From positions 124,001 through 188,000 of the forward strand of contig NZ_AXVM01000006.1 of the NCBI RefSeq assembly GCF_000484635.1: a DNA stretch of 64,000 nt, given 5' to 3'. The notes below the pieces were generated by a model. It searched no databases. It saw only the letters and a list, made by a program, of their open reading frames with translations, and was not told the origin of the DNA. The position numbers and the translations under genes are program-made. Of this stretch, positions 25,651 to 34,526 are shown piece by piece (within the stretch, counting starts at the first letter, position 1; the number at the start of each line of letters is the position of its first letter). Source of the DNA: Comamonas badia DSM 17552. Lineage in GTDB: Bacteria; Pseudomonadota; Gammaproteobacteria; Burkholderiales; Burkholderiaceae_C.

Positions 25651-27132
25651 TCAACCCGCCACCAGGGCGGCGAGCGTGCCGGGCGCAAACGCCTGCCGCA
25701 CGGCGGCGGCGAGCTGCTCGAACGCGGCCTCCAGCGGCGGCGCGTCCACGCCGAACAAGGCGCGCAGCGCATCGGCATCTTCAAACAGCCCGTGCAGATA
25801 CAGGCCCAGCACATTGCCCGCGGCGTTGTGCCACGCCATGCCCGGGATGGCCACCCGCGCCACATCCCCCTTGGCCGCCATGCCCGGGTGCTGCACCGTG
25901 CGTCCGCTGTGGATTTCATAGCCCTTGACCGGCACGCCCGACAAGGCGGCCCAAGCCCCATGCAGCGCACCGAACCGCCAGGCACCGCGAGAGACGGTCT
26001 TGCGCCGCGCAAATTGGGTCACCAGGGGCAGCAGACCCAGTCCCGGGCCGCTGCCGGCCGGCTCGATGCCGTCCAAGTCAATCACGGCCTCGCCCAGCAT
26101 CTGCAGCCCGCCGCAGATGCCCAGCACCCGGCCGCCCCGCGCCGCATGCCGGGCAATCACGCCTGACAGGCCCTGGGCGCGCAGCCACGCCAGATCGGAT
26201 GCGGTCGCCTTGCTGCCGGGCAGAATGATCCAGTCGGCGCCTTCCAGCTGGGCCGCGTCGCGCGCCCAGACGAGCCGGATACCCGGCACGCTGCGCAAGG
26301 GCTGGAACTCGTCCAGGTTGCTGATGCGCGGGTAGGCAACGATGGCAATGCGCGTCATGCGCTCGCCCGGCGACTCGGCAGTGGCTGCCGTGCCATCGCC
26401 AAACCAACCGTCTTCCTCGGGCAAGCCATGCCCGTGGCGCATCGGCACCACGGCCACGGTCGGTATGCCGGTCAGCTCGCGCAATTGTTCGGGCGCAGGC
26501 GCCAGCAGCGCGGGATCGCCGCGAAACTTGTTCAGCACAAAGCCCTGAATGCGCGCGCGGTCCGCCTCGGGCAGCAAGGCCCAGGTGCCGTACAGGTGCG
26601 CAAAGGCGCCGCCCCGGTCGATGTCCGTCACCAGCAGGCAGCGCGCGTCGGCATGGCGCGCCACGCGCAGGTTCACCACATCGGTCGCCATCAGGTTGAT
26701 TTCCGCGGGCGAACCGGCACCCTCCACCACCACCACATCGTTTTCAGCGCGCAGCGCATCCAGTGCCGCGGCGATCCGCGGCCACACCGCTTCGCCGCGC
26801 CCATGCCAGGGCAGGCGCGACAGCGCTTCATCGACCTGCCCCATCAGCACCACCTGGCTGTGCGTATCCGCCTCGGGCTTGAGCAGCAGCGGGTTCATGC
26901 GCACATCCGGCTGCGCGCGCGCGGCGAGCGCCTGGAAATACTGTGCGCTGCCAATCTCGCCTTGCGCGCCATCCGATGCGGGCACCACGCGGGCGTTGTT
27001 ACTCATGTTCTGCGCCTTGAATGGCGCAACCCTGAGCCCCTGGTTGGCATAGTGGCGGCACAAGGCGGTTGCGATCCAGCTTTTGCCGGCACCGCTGCTG
27101 GTGCCCAGCACCATGACGCAGCGGGCGGTCAT
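25651..27132 (-). CDS. cobQ: cobyric acid synthase (CobQ/CbiP)
   Basis: 493 aa, family length. The N-terminal P-loop-like VLGTSSGAGKSWIATALCRH and AQNMSNNARVVPASDGAQGEIGSAQ are diagnostic; the C-terminal class I glutamine amidotransferase triad Cys lies in RVLGICGGLQMLGEAV. It amidates four carboxylates of adenosylcobyrinic acid diamide using ATP and glutamine. ATG 27132 is chosen because the homologous N-terminus starts there. It converges with the ABC ATPase gene, 8 bp between stops. No other corrin-ring genes are in the window, so it could serve salvage or be one part of a scattered pathway. Confidence 0.94.
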   Translation of the reverse strand: MTARCVMVLGTSSGAGKSWIATALCRHYANQGLRVAPFKAQNMSNNARVVPASDGAQGEIGSAQYFQALAARAQPDVRMNPLLLKPEADTHSQVVLMGQVDEALSRLPWHGRGEAVWPRIAAALDALRAENDVVVVEGAGSPAEINLMATDVVNLRVARHADARCLLVTDIDRGGAFAHLYGTWALLPEADRARIQGFVLNKFRGDPALLAPAPEQLRELTGIPTVAVVPMRHGHGLPEEDGWFGDGTAATAESPGERMTRIAIVAYPRISNLDEFQPLRSVPGIRLVWARDAAQLEGADWIILPGSKATASDLAWLRAQGLSGVIARHAARGGRVLGICGGLQMLGEAVIDLDGIEPAGSGPGLGLLPLVTQFARRKTVSRGAWRFGALHGAWAALSGVPVKGYEIHSGRTVQHPGMAAKGDVARVAIPGMAWHNAAGNVLGLYLHGLFEDADALRALFGVDAPPLEAAFEQLAAAVRQAFAPGTLAALVAG

Positions 27133-27363
27133 GCCGAACGCCCCGCCAGCACCCGTTGGATCAAAACTTGGCTCATACGGAAAATCCAGAAAAATCGAAA
27201 GCACACACCACGGGCAACAGCGTAACCGGGCGCCGTGGATAAAAACCTGAAACGCGGCGGCGCGCGACCCCATCCAATGGACAGCTCGGGTAGTTTCCTG
27301 AAAGAACGAGTGGCCGGGATGAGTGGTTCACCACGGCGTCATCAACGATTTGGAGAGTTCGCC

Positions 27364-28023
27364 ATGAAGATGAAATTGCAAGCATTGTCGATCGCCTGCG
27401 CGGCCTTGATGGGCTTGGGCTTTACGGTTTCCACGCCGGCGCTGGCGCAAGGCCATGCGCACGCCGCCACTGCCGCGACGCAGACGGCCCCCAATCTGCA
27501 CAAGGCCATGCGCGCGCTGTGGCATGGACACGTGGTCACCACGCGCGATTACGCGATGGCCGTGTTTGCCGGCGACCAGGCCGGCGCCACCAAAGCGGGT
27601 GATGCCGTCGTGGCCAATGCCAAGGAGATCAGCGGCGCAGTTGCCGGTTTCTACGGTCAGCCGGCCGGCGACGCACTGCTCAAGCTGCTCGCGGGGCACT
27701 GGGGCGCCGTCAAGGCATTGACCGATGCCGCACACGCTGGCAATGCCGCCGCTGAAGACAAGGCGCTGAATGACGCCGTCGCCAACGCCGGGCAGATCGC
27801 CAAGTTCCTGGCCGGTGCCAACCCGAACTGGAAAGAGGCCGACCTCAATGCCGGCCTGATCGCCCACGGCGGACACCACAAGAAGCAGGTGGACATGATG
27901 GCGGCCAAGGCGCCCAAGGCCGACCAGGATGCCGAATGGCAAGCCATGCAGGACCACATGAACGCGATCGCCGACGTGCTGGCGGACGGCATCGCCAAGC
28001 AGTTCCCCACCAAGGCGAACTGA
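27364..28023 (+). CDS. exported histidine-containing helical protein of unknown function
   Basis: 219 aa from ATG 27364, preceded by GGAGAG. A signal peptide ends near FTVSTPALAQG. The mature N-terminus is His-rich (GHAHAAT, then LHKAMRALWHGHVV), followed by Ala-rich helices resembling a four-helix bundle (TTRDYAMAVFAGDQAGATKA, GHWGAVKALTDAAHAG) and another His cluster IAHGGHHKKQVDMM. I do not recognise the family. The histidines suggest metal binding, but nothing proves it. It has its own strong terminator and is flanked by genes on the other strand, so it is monocistronic. Confidence 0.75.
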   Translation: MKMKLQALSIACAALMGLGFTVSTPALAQGHAHAATAATQTAPNLHKAMRALWHGHVVTTRDYAMAVFAGDQAGATKAGDAVVANAKEISGAVAGFYGQPAGDALLKLLAGHWGAVKALTDAAHAGNAAAEDKALNDAVANAGQIAKFLAGANPNWKEADLNAGLIAHGGHHKKQVDMMAAKAPKADQDAEWQAMQDHMNAIADVLADGIAKQFPTKAN

Positions 28024-28079
28024 GCTCGCGAGACTGCGAGAACCGCAAGGCCTCGCACTGGCGGTTTTCCAGCCAAGGG

Positions 28080-28111
28080 CCTGGCGGGCATGGAGCCCGC
28101 CAGGCTTTTTT
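28080..28111 (+). terminator. intrinsic terminator after the exported His-containing protein
   Basis: CCTGGCGGGC, loop ATGGA, GCCCGCCAGG, C, then T6. A perfect 10-bp GC-rich stem, 57 bp past the stop. Confidence 0.88.
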
Positions 28112-28116
28112 CGACC

Positions 28117-28623
28117 TTACGCGCTGCGCTCCAGCGTCAGCAGCCATTCCTTGCGCGGCACGCCGCCGCCATAGCCGGTGAGGCTGCCATCGCTGCCGAT
28201 CACGCGGTGGCAGGGCACGATCAAGGCAATCTTGTTGGCGCCGTTGGCCGCAGCGACGGCGCGCGTGGCCGTGGGTTTGCCGATCTGGCGCGCCTGCTCG
28301 CCATAGCTGCGGGTCTGGCCGTGGGGAATCGTGAGCAACGCCCGCCAGACGGTCTGCTGAAAGGCCGTGCCCACCAGGTCCAGCGGGATATCGAACTGGT
28401 TGCGCTTGCCGGCGAAATACTGCGCCAGTTCCTTCCCGAGCTGGCGCGTGAACGCATTCTCGCCCGGTACCGGCGGGCCACCGCGGGCCGCCTCCACCTG
28501 GGCGATCTCGCGCGCCAGGCCCTTGGTGCGCTCGGTGAACTCCAGAAGACACAACCCCTTGGGGGAGAGCAAGGCGGTCATTTCTCCCAAAGGGGTGGAA
28601 TAGGTGTGGGATATCAGGCTCAT
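28117..28623 (-). CDS. ogt: methylated-DNA--protein-cysteine methyltransferase (Ogt)
   Basis: 168 aa. The active-site motif IVPCHRVIGSDGSLTGYGGG and the DNA-binding FQQTVWRALLTIPHGQTRSY with arginine-finger region are intact. It transfers O6-alkyl groups from guanine to its own cysteine, a one-shot repair protein. ATG 28623 has a GAGG box with five-base spacing; the frame can extend nine codons upstream. Downstream of the btu operon but 37 bp from btuD, possibly its last member. Confidence 0.94.
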   Translation of the reverse strand: MSLISHTYSTPLGEMTALLSPKGLCLLEFTERTKGLAREIAQVEAARGGPPVPGENAFTRQLGKELAQYFAGKRNQFDIPLDLVGTAFQQTVWRALLTIPHGQTRSYGEQARQIGKPTATRAVAAANGANKIALIVPCHRVIGSDGSLTGYGGGVPRKEWLLTLERSA

Positions 28624-28659
28624 GGCATCCTCGCGCGTCAGTGCGGCCATGATCCTACG

Positions 28660-29478
28660 TTAATCGCGCCATGCGGCGCCACCGGCCTGGGCATGGCGGC
28701 CCGCGGTCGGAGCGCCCCGGAGCTCCCGCGGCAGCGCTATCCACTGCCCCTGCACCGGATGGATGGCGATGCGCTGGCCAAAGGCGGCCACCAGCGCTTG
28801 GTGCGTGGCGGCCTCATGGCTGGCGCCAAAATGGCTCAGCCGCCCGTCGCGCACAATGGCAAGGTCGTCCGCCTGCAGCGCCATGTTCAGCTCGTGAAGC
28901 ACGCTCACCACCGTGGCGCCGCCCGCCACCAGGGTGCGCACCGCGGCCAGCCAATCGGACTGGTGCGGCGGATCGAGGTGGGCCAGCGGCTCATCCATCA
29001 GCAGCACCCGTGCCTGCACCGCCAGCAGGCGCGCCAGCAGCACCCGCTGGCGCTCGCCGCCCGAGAGCTCCCCGAGGCGCCGGCCACGCAGCTCCCAGCA
29101 CTGCATGCGGCACAGCGCCGTGCGCACCGCGGCCAGGTCACCGTTGTCTGGCGGCGCCAGCCAGGCCCGGTGCGGCAAGCGCCCGAGCATCACCGCATCC
29201 CACACCAGCAGATCATCGCCGCCCCCCTCCTGCTGGCCCATCCACGCCAAGGCGCGAGCACGCTCGCGCGTGGGCCAATCGGCCAGTGGCCGCCCCAGCA
29301 GGCGCACCACCCCTTCGCACGGCAGCAGGCCAGCCAGCACGCGCAGCAGTGTCGATTTACCTGCTCCGTTGGGACCGGCGATGGCGCACCAGCGGCCAGG
29401 CGCCAAATCCAGCTGCAGGCCATGCAACGTGAACCCAGCGCCCATGCGCGCCCTGGCGATCCGCGCCTGCAACGCCAT
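28660..29478 (-). CDS. btuD: cobalamin/heme-type ABC transporter ATP-binding protein (BtuD)
   Basis: 272 aa. Walker A GPNGAGKSTLLRVLAGL, signature LSGGERQRVLLARLLAV, Walker B VLLMDEPLAHLD, and switch His in SVLHELNMAL. Belongs to the FepC/BtuD class. Given the cobalamin riboswitch upstream of the operon and the BtuB, BtuF and BtuC homologues, vitamin B12 is the likely substrate. The start at 29478 leaves five bases after the btuC stop; a longer frame to 29526 would overlap btuC. Confidence 0.9.
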   Translation of the reverse strand: MALQARIARARMGAGFTLHGLQLDLAPGRWCAIAGPNGAGKSTLLRVLAGLLPCEGVVRLLGRPLADWPTRERARALAWMGQQEGGGDDLLVWDAVMLGRLPHRAWLAPPDNGDLAAVRTALCRMQCWELRGRRLGELSGGERQRVLLARLLAVQARVLLMDEPLAHLDPPHQSDWLAAVRTLVAGGATVVSVLHELNMALQADDLAIVRDGRLSHFGASHEAATHQALVAAFGQRIAIHPVQGQWIALPRELRGAPTAGRHAQAGGAAWRD

Positions 29479-29483
29479 GGCGC

Positions 29484-30560
29484 TCACGCTGCAGCCCCCG
29501 CGCCCGAGCGTCGCCCCATCAGCCACAGCAGATAAACACCCCCCAGCACCGCCGTCAACACACCCACCGGAAGCTCTTGCGGCGCCACCAGCAGGCGTGC
29601 GGCGATATCGGCCAGCACCAGCAGCAGCCCGCCCACGAGGGTGGAGAGCAGCAGCAGCGGCCCGTGCGTGCAGCGCACCATAGAACGCACCAGGTGCGGC
29701 GCCACCAGTCCGACGAAGCCAATCAATCCGGTCTGCGCCACCGCGGCGCCAGTGGCCAAGGCCAGCACACCCACGAGCAAGGCACGCAGAGGCGCCAGCG
29801 GCAACCCCAGGCTGAGCGCGGTGCTCTCCCCCAGGGTCAGGGCATCGAGCACGCGCGCCAGCGCCCAGGACAGCAGCAGCAGCGGCGCCAGCACCGACGC
29901 CATGACGGCGCAGCCCTCCCAGCCGACGAAGCCGGTCATCCCCAGCGTGAAGCCCTGCATGGCCTGCAGCACATCGGGCTGCGCCAACTGCACCAGATCA
30001 CGCACGGCGCCCAGCACAAAACCCACCACCACACCCGCCAGCAGCAAGCGCAAGGTCTGCTGCACGCCGCGCGCCAGTGCCAGTGCCAGCAGCACGCCGC
30101 CCAGCGCGCCCAGGAAGGCGGCGCCGGTCAAGCCCAGCCGCGCCAGCCAGGGCGTGGCCGCCTGCAGCAGCAGAACGCTGCCGCCGCCTGCCGCCAACCC
30201 GCCCGCCCCCAGCGCCGCATAGACCAGCGCCACCGCCAGCGCGGCGCCCGAAGCGCTGCCCAGCAAAAACGGATCCGCCAGCGGATTGCGAAACAAGCCT
30301 TGCGCGACGGCACCCGCCAAGGCCAGCAGCGCGCCGGCCAGCCATGCCCCCAGGGTGCGCGGCAGGCGGATGTTCCAGACGATCTGCGCCGCCGCCGGGT
30401 CATCGCGCACGCGCAGCAAGCTGTCCAGCCCGGTGCTGCCCACGCTCGCTCCCCAGGCCAGCGCCAGCAGCGAGAGCGCCAGCAGCAGCGCAGCGAGCCA
30501 GCGCACGCGCGATCCTGCCTGGGGAAAGATCCCGGCTGCGGGGCCGGCCAAGGTATTCAT
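29484..30560 (-). CDS. btuC: FecCD-family permease, cobalamin importer (BtuC)
   Basis: 358 aa, about ten membrane helices. Typical FecCD signatures: IRLPRTLGAWLAGALLALAG, GLFRNPLADPFLLGSASGAA, GLIGFVGLVAPHLVRSMV and LPVGVLTAVLGGVYLLWLM. It forms the membrane channel with BtuD and receives B12 from BtuF. The start at 30560 is the more probable of two ATGs seven codons apart; neither has a strong ribosome site. A copy of the intergenic repeat lies just upstream. Confidence 0.92.
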   Translation of the reverse strand: MNTLAGPAAGIFPQAGSRVRWLAALLLALSLLALAWGASVGSTGLDSLLRVRDDPAAAQIVWNIRLPRTLGAWLAGALLALAGAVAQGLFRNPLADPFLLGSASGAALAVALVYAALGAGGLAAGGGSVLLLQAATPWLARLGLTGAAFLGALGGVLLALALARGVQQTLRLLLAGVVVGFVLGAVRDLVQLAQPDVLQAMQGFTLGMTGFVGWEGCAVMASVLAPLLLLSWALARVLDALTLGESTALSLGLPLAPLRALLVGVLALATGAAVAQTGLIGFVGLVAPHLVRSMVRCTHGPLLLLSTLVGGLLLVLADIAARLLVAPQELPVGVLTAVLGGVYLLWLMGRRSGAGAAA

Positions 30561-30573
30561 ACCAATATATTCA

Positions 30574-30612
30574 ATCAAATTGGCTTGTAGTGCTTACTGC
30601 ATAAGCACATAA
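30574..30612. repeat. Comamonadaceae-type short intergenic repeat, copy 1
   Basis: TGGCTTGTAGTGCTTACTGC followed by ATAAGCACATAAAGCTC. The core GCTTNCTGCATAAGC is shared with copies at 44118 and 53989. It lies between btuF and btuC, an operon-internal position. Confidence 0.6.
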
Positions 30613-30615
30613 AGC

Positions 30616-31494
30616 TCATTTTTCAGAAGCGTTTTCGCGGATGACGCAATCGGCCATCAGCCACGCCGCCTCGGCCATGCGCGGGCCGGGGCGCACCAGA
30701 ATATCGCGCTCGGCGCTGTTGAACCCGCACACCCTGCCCAGCCGCAGCGCACGCAAACGGCCCCAGCCCGGGCGGCGCGCCATATCGGCGCCGCCTTGCT
30801 CGCTCGCCATGATGAGGTCCGGGTCCAGCCGCACCACCAGCTCGGGGTTGATGCGCGGGTACAGCCCCAGATCCGCATCCATGGCATTCACCAGGCCCAG
30901 CGCCTGCATCAATTCATCGATGAAGGTGCCGCGCCCCGCGGCGCGCGGCTCGGGCGTGATTTCGTAGTAGACGCGCTCTCCGCGCGCCGCGGCCGGCACG
31001 CGGTGGGCGGCCTGCCGCACACCGGCATCGATCTCCTGCAGCAGCCGATCAGCGCCATCGACCTGCAGCAGCTCGCCCAGCAGCACGGTGGTGCGGCGCA
31101 TCGCCGCGCGGGTCTTGGGCTCCAGGGCGAGCACCTTCAGGCCCAGCTCGCGCAGGCGCACGCTGGCACGCGAGGAGGACGCGAGCAGCACCACATCGGG
31201 CTTGAGCGCCACCACCGCCTCGATGCCCGGGTCCAGCCCGCCGCCCACCTGCGGCAGCGCCCGCACGGCCTCGGGCCAGTTGGAGTAGCGGTCCACGCCG
31301 ACCAGCCGGTCGCAGGCCTTGAGCGCGCATACGGTTTCCGTCAGCGACGGCAGCAGGCTGACGATGCGCATCGGCGGGCGCTCGAAACGCGTGGTGCGGC
31401 CCGCGTCATCCGTGATCTCGTAGGCATGCGCCGCCGCGCCCGCCAGCAGCACGCTCGCAAGCGCCGCACCGCACCACCATTTCCAGACGTTCAT
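30616..31494 (-). CDS. btuF: cobalamin-binding periplasmic protein (BtuF-like)
   Basis: 292 aa. Signal peptide (CGAALASVLLAGAAAHA), then the type III helical-backbone binding fold: RIVSLLPSLTETVCALKACD, LVGVDRYSNWPEAVRALPQV, VALKPDVVLLASSSR. The spacing and SLLPS opening match BtuF. It delivers vitamin B12 to BtuCD. ATG 31494 is preceded by GGAGG seven bases away. Placed between btuB and btuC under the cobalamin riboswitch. Confidence 0.9.
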   Translation of the reverse strand: MNVWKWWCGAALASVLLAGAAAHAYEITDDAGRTTRFERPPMRIVSLLPSLTETVCALKACDRLVGVDRYSNWPEAVRALPQVGGGLDPGIEAVVALKPDVVLLASSSRASVRLRELGLKVLALEPKTRAAMRRTTVLLGELLQVDGADRLLQEIDAGVRQAAHRVPAAARGERVYYEITPEPRAAGRGTFIDELMQALGLVNAMDADLGLYPRINPELVVRLDPDLIMASEQGGADMARRPGWGRLRALRLGRVCGFNSAERDILVRPGPRMAEAAWLMADCVIRENASEK

Positions 31495-31532
31495 CAAACT
31501 GCCTCCGCCCATCGGGTCAAGCCGCTGCCCGG

Positions 31533-33380
31533 TCAGCGCCCCGTCCAGCGCAGGCCGACAAAGAAGCTGCGCGGCAGCGCCGGATAGCCTTGCGCAAGCT
31601 GGTAGCTTCTATCGCCCACGTTGTCCACACGCACCAGCACATCCCACTGGCGGGCAACCGTGGTGCTGGCATAGAGATTGACCAGCCCATAACCACCCAG
31701 ACGGCTGGTGTTGGCGGCGTTCTCCCACCGGTGGCTCGCCAGGTGCCACTCCGCGCCCAGCCGCCACTGCGCAACCCGGGTATCGGCGGCCAGCTTGAGC
31801 AGGCGCTGGGCGCGGCGCGCCAGCAGCGTGCCGGTCGCCAGGTTCTTCGGCTGCTGCAGATCCAGTGATGCGCTCAGGTTCACGCCGGCCACCTGGTGGG
31901 CCGCCATGAATGTCAGGCCCTGCAGGCGCGCCTTGCCCGCGTTTTCAAAGCAGCCAAAGGGGCTCAGGCATGCGCCGGGGGCGCCAAAATTGATCAGGTT
32001 GCTGACGCGGTTGCGGTACAGGGTGACGCCCAGGCGGCTGGCCGCCTGCCCCCAGTGCAACCCGATCTCCACGTTGCGCCCCTTCTCCGGCAGCAGTGCC
32101 GGCTGGCCGTATTCCGAGAAGCGCTGGTACAAGGTCGGCACGCGGAACGCCGTGCCGGCCGCCGCGGTGGCGCGCCAGCCCGGCGCAAACGCGAAGCCGT
32201 AGGCCACGCCGCCGGTGGTCTGCCCGCCAAATTCGCTGTCGCGATCGTGGCGCAGGTTCAGCTGGACGGTGTGTGCTCCGGCCACGTAACCGTAGCCCAG
32301 CGCCAGGCCATCCTGATGGCGGCCCTGGTCGATGGGGGCGTTGACAAGATGGTCCTCGCGGCGCTCCAGCGTGCCGGTGAAGGTGTGCGCCCCCTCCTTC
32401 CACTGGTTTTGCAGCAGGTAATTGCGCAGCCGGGTCCTGGACAGGTAGGGCGGCGTGGGCACCATCTCGTAGCGCTGCTGCGATTCGCTCACGCTCAAAC
32501 GCGTGCTGTAGGCCGGACTCCACTGCGCCGTCCAGCTCGCGCCCAGCGTGGCGAGACGGTTCAGCCCGTGGTCATCAAGCCCGGGCAGGAAGCCATCGTA
32601 TTGCGCATCCATGTCAGTGTAGGTGCCGGTGAGATCCACCCGATGCGCCTCGTTCAGCCGCAGCCCAATGCGGCCGCTCGCCGCCGTCTGGCGGTAGCCA
32701 TCGCGGTCGGGGTTGGAGCCGGGGTGCGAGTCATGGCCTCGGCTCATGTCGCGCTGCAGGCCCAGCGAATAATCCAGCGCACCTTGCTTGCCCGAAAAGC
32801 CGGCCTCCAGCTTGCCGGTGCGGCGATTGCCGGCGCCGATGCCCACGTACGGCGTGAAGGGCCCATCGCCCTGGCGCGTGAAGATCTGCACCACGCCCGC
32901 CACGGCATCCGAACCATAGACCGCGGCTGCCGGGCCGCGCACGATCTCGATGCGCTCCACCTGGCCCAGGGCAATCGCCTCCCACGGCGCGCCACCGGTC
33001 GATTGCGAATCGACGCGCACACCATCAATGTAGACGGCGGTGAAACGCGTCTCCGCGCCACGCAGGAACAAGCTGGTCGCCGTCCCCGGTCCGCCGCTGC
33101 GGGAGAGCTCGACGCCAGGCTGGCGCGCCAGCAGATCGGCGATCGTCACCGCGCCACTTTGCGCAATCTGGTCCCGGTCGATCAGCGTCACATCCGCCAG
33201 CACATCCGTGAGGGGCTGCGGCGCCCGCACGGCGGTGACCACCACCTCGGAGAGTCGCGGCGCAGCGGCCGCCAGCGCCAACCGCTCTGCGCCGGACTGC
33301 GCCCATGCGGACAGCGACGCCATTGCCACCAGGGACAGGCCGGCGCGCGCGCAGGCGCGCCCCATATTCAAACGATTCAT
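31533..33380 (-). CDS. btuB: TonB-dependent vitamin B12 receptor (BtuB)
   Basis: 615 aa, same size as E. coli BtuB. Signal peptide, a TonB-box-like segment LSEVVVTAVRAPQPL, plug region (DLLARQPGVELSRSGGPGTA, FLRGAETRFTAVYIDGVRVD, VERIEIVRGPAAAVYGSDAV) and barrel ending SFFVGLRWTGR. First gene of btuBFCD. The cobalamin riboswitch ends 91 bp before its ATG, which strongly supports B12 as substrate. No clear Shine-Dalgarno box is visible right before the ATG, in line with translational control. Confidence 0.94.
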   Translation of the reverse strand: MNRLNMGRACARAGLSLVAMASLSAWAQSGAERLALAAAAPRLSEVVVTAVRAPQPLTDVLADVTLIDRDQIAQSGAVTIADLLARQPGVELSRSGGPGTATSLFLRGAETRFTAVYIDGVRVDSQSTGGAPWEAIALGQVERIEIVRGPAAAVYGSDAVAGVVQIFTRQGDGPFTPYVGIGAGNRRTGKLEAGFSGKQGALDYSLGLQRDMSRGHDSHPGSNPDRDGYRQTAASGRIGLRLNEAHRVDLTGTYTDMDAQYDGFLPGLDDHGLNRLATLGASWTAQWSPAYSTRLSVSESQQRYEMVPTPPYLSRTRLRNYLLQNQWKEGAHTFTGTLERREDHLVNAPIDQGRHQDGLALGYGYVAGAHTVQLNLRHDRDSEFGGQTTGGVAYGFAFAPGWRATAAAGTAFRVPTLYQRFSEYGQPALLPEKGRNVEIGLHWGQAASRLGVTLYRNRVSNLINFGAPGACLSPFGCFENAGKARLQGLTFMAAHQVAGVNLSASLDLQQPKNLATGTLLARRAQRLLKLAADTRVAQWRLGAEWHLASHRWENAANTSRLGGYGLVNLYASTTVARQWDVLVRVDNVGDRSYQLAQGYPALPRSFFVGLRWTGR

Positions 33381-33470
33381 GATGAAAAAGCTTCAAAGGC
33401 AGCTCCGCCAGCTTCCCCGCCGGCTCTGAGCGATCACGGCTGGCGCGCCAGAAGCGCGCGCAGCCACCTC

Positions 33471-33687
33471 GTTGGCCGGTATCCGGGCTGGCGGAGCGCC
33501 CTCGCAGCGCCTTCCCAGGCGCTTGTTCAAGGCGCCCAGTGGCTGTATTGCTGCAAGAGTGAATCGAATCGATTCGTCCGCTGACCGTTGCGGGGGCAGC
33601 GCAGGCTGGGCAAGCCCTTCATGGCGAAGGACGCCTCCCTGCTTCCCGTTGAACTGCGGCGTGCGAACCACGACCGCGAGCACCAAC
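33471..33687 (-). ncRNA. cobalamin riboswitch controlling btuBFCD
   Basis: Minus-strand reading shows the consensus elements in order: CTGCCCCCGCAACGGT (conserved core), CGCCTGGGAAGGCG, and the B12 box AGCCCGGATACCGGCC, with GTTGG/CCAAC ends able to pair as P1. The element stops 91 bp before btuB and should shut off expression when adenosylcobalamin is plentiful. A GC-rich hairpin (CTGCGCGCGC...) follows it toward btuB. Confidence 0.95.
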
Positions 33688-33737
33688 AGGAGCGGATTTT
33701 AGCGGAGCAGACCCGCGGTCTTTACAATCTGCGCCCC

Positions 33738-33956
33738 ATGGGCAACCCTTCCATTTCCCAGATCGCCGAGCGCGTTGACCGGCTGCTGCTGCGCCATGCC
33801 GAACTTCAGCGCACCAATGCACTGCTGAACCAGCAGGTGCAGGAGCTCACGCAGGAGCGTGATTCACTGCGCTCACGGCTGCAGGCCGCGCGCGCGCGCA
33901 TCGAATCGCTGCTGGACCGCCTGCCAGCCTCCGCCAAGAACAAGGAGCAGCCGTGA
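33738..33956 (+). CDS. small coiled-coil protein upstream of ZapA (ZapB-like)
   Basis: 72 aa, an almost continuous coiled coil (ISQIAERVDRLLLRHAELQR, LLNQQVQELTQERDSLRSRL). Its place directly upstream of zapA, with GTGA overlap, and its size match the ZapB-like cell-division proteins of betaproteobacteria that interact with the FtsZ ring via ZapA. ATG 33738 is preceded by a TACAAT -10 element at 33723-33728. Identity rests mostly on context and coiled-coil nature. Confidence 0.75.
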   Translation: MGNPSISQIAERVDRLLLRHAELQRTNALLNQQVQELTQERDSLRSRLQAARARIESLLDRLPASAKNKEQP

Positions 33957-34282
33957 GCAGCAAGCAGCTGGAAGTGCAGATCCTGCAGCAGACCTATCTG
34001 CTGGCCTGCCCCGAAGGGCAGGAAGCACGCCTGCTGGAGGCCGTGGAGCGCGTGGACACCGCCATGACGCGCATCCGCGACGCCGGCAAGGTACGCGCCC
34101 GCGAGCGCATCGCGGTACTGGCCGCGCTCAACCTCGCATTCGAGCTGGGCGACCAGGTGACCGGCAGCGCAGCCCCGCTGCCACCGGCCACGGAGCCGGC
34201 GAATGCCGCCGATACGGCGACGTTGCAAGGGCTGGCCGCCCGCCTGGACGATGCGCTGGGCAGCGACGGACAACTGATCTGA
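33953..34282 (+). CDS. zapA: cell division protein ZapA
   Basis: 109 aa. KQLEVQILQQTYLLACPEGQ and LLEAVERVDTAMTRIRDAGK, then RARERIAVLAALNLAFEL, are the ZapA N-terminal globular domain and dimer helix. It binds and bundles FtsZ filaments at the septum. GTG start overlaps the upstream gene. 6S RNA follows, as in many proteobacteria. Confidence 0.95.
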   Translation: MSSKQLEVQILQQTYLLACPEGQEARLLEAVERVDTAMTRIRDAGKVRARERIAVLAALNLAFELGDQVTGSAAPLPPATEPANAADTATLQGLAARLDDALGSDGQLI

Positions 34283-34289
34283 ACAGCGC

Positions 34290-34317
34290 TGGACAAGGGC
34301 CGCGGCACGCCTACAAT
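34290..34317 (+). promoter_or_regulatory. sigma70 promoter of 6S RNA
   Basis: TGGACA (34290-34295), 16-bp spacer, TACAAT (34312-34317), five bases before the 6S RNA terminal stem. Confidence 0.65.
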
Positions 34318-34321
34318 GGCA

Positions 34322-34496
34322 GTGTCTGCGGTGCCGCCGGGCTTTATATTGCCTTGAACCAATGCTCGTAGAGCACGGACTAGGTACATCACCCGGCAGG
34401 CGTGATCATCTCGCGTCAGATGAACCCAATGCCTGGTTGCCCTGGCCCACCTGAACCCCGGTTCAGGATGACGGCTCGGCGGCGTGCCGCAGACAC
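34322..34496 (+). ncRNA. ssrS: 6S RNA (SsrS)
   Basis: The ends form a long closing stem, GTGTCTGCGG (34322-34331) with CCGCAGACAC (34487-34496), extended by GTGCCGCCGG / CTCGGCGGCG. The interior holds the conserved-looking TGCTCGTAGAGCACGGAC and CCTGAACCCCGGTTCAGG hairpins around an open bubble. About 175 nt, typical size, and it sits right after zapA, the usual position. 6S RNA mimics an open promoter and holds sigma70 RNA polymerase in stationary phase. Confidence 0.9.
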
Positions 34497-34526
34497 CCCC
34501 CACCCTTTTCCTCCACCCCTGCACTG

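Noticed and set aside
33393-33686. 97-codon minus-strand ORF upstream of btuB
   Set aside because: It falls almost exactly on the cobalamin riboswitch, so the reading frame is incidental.
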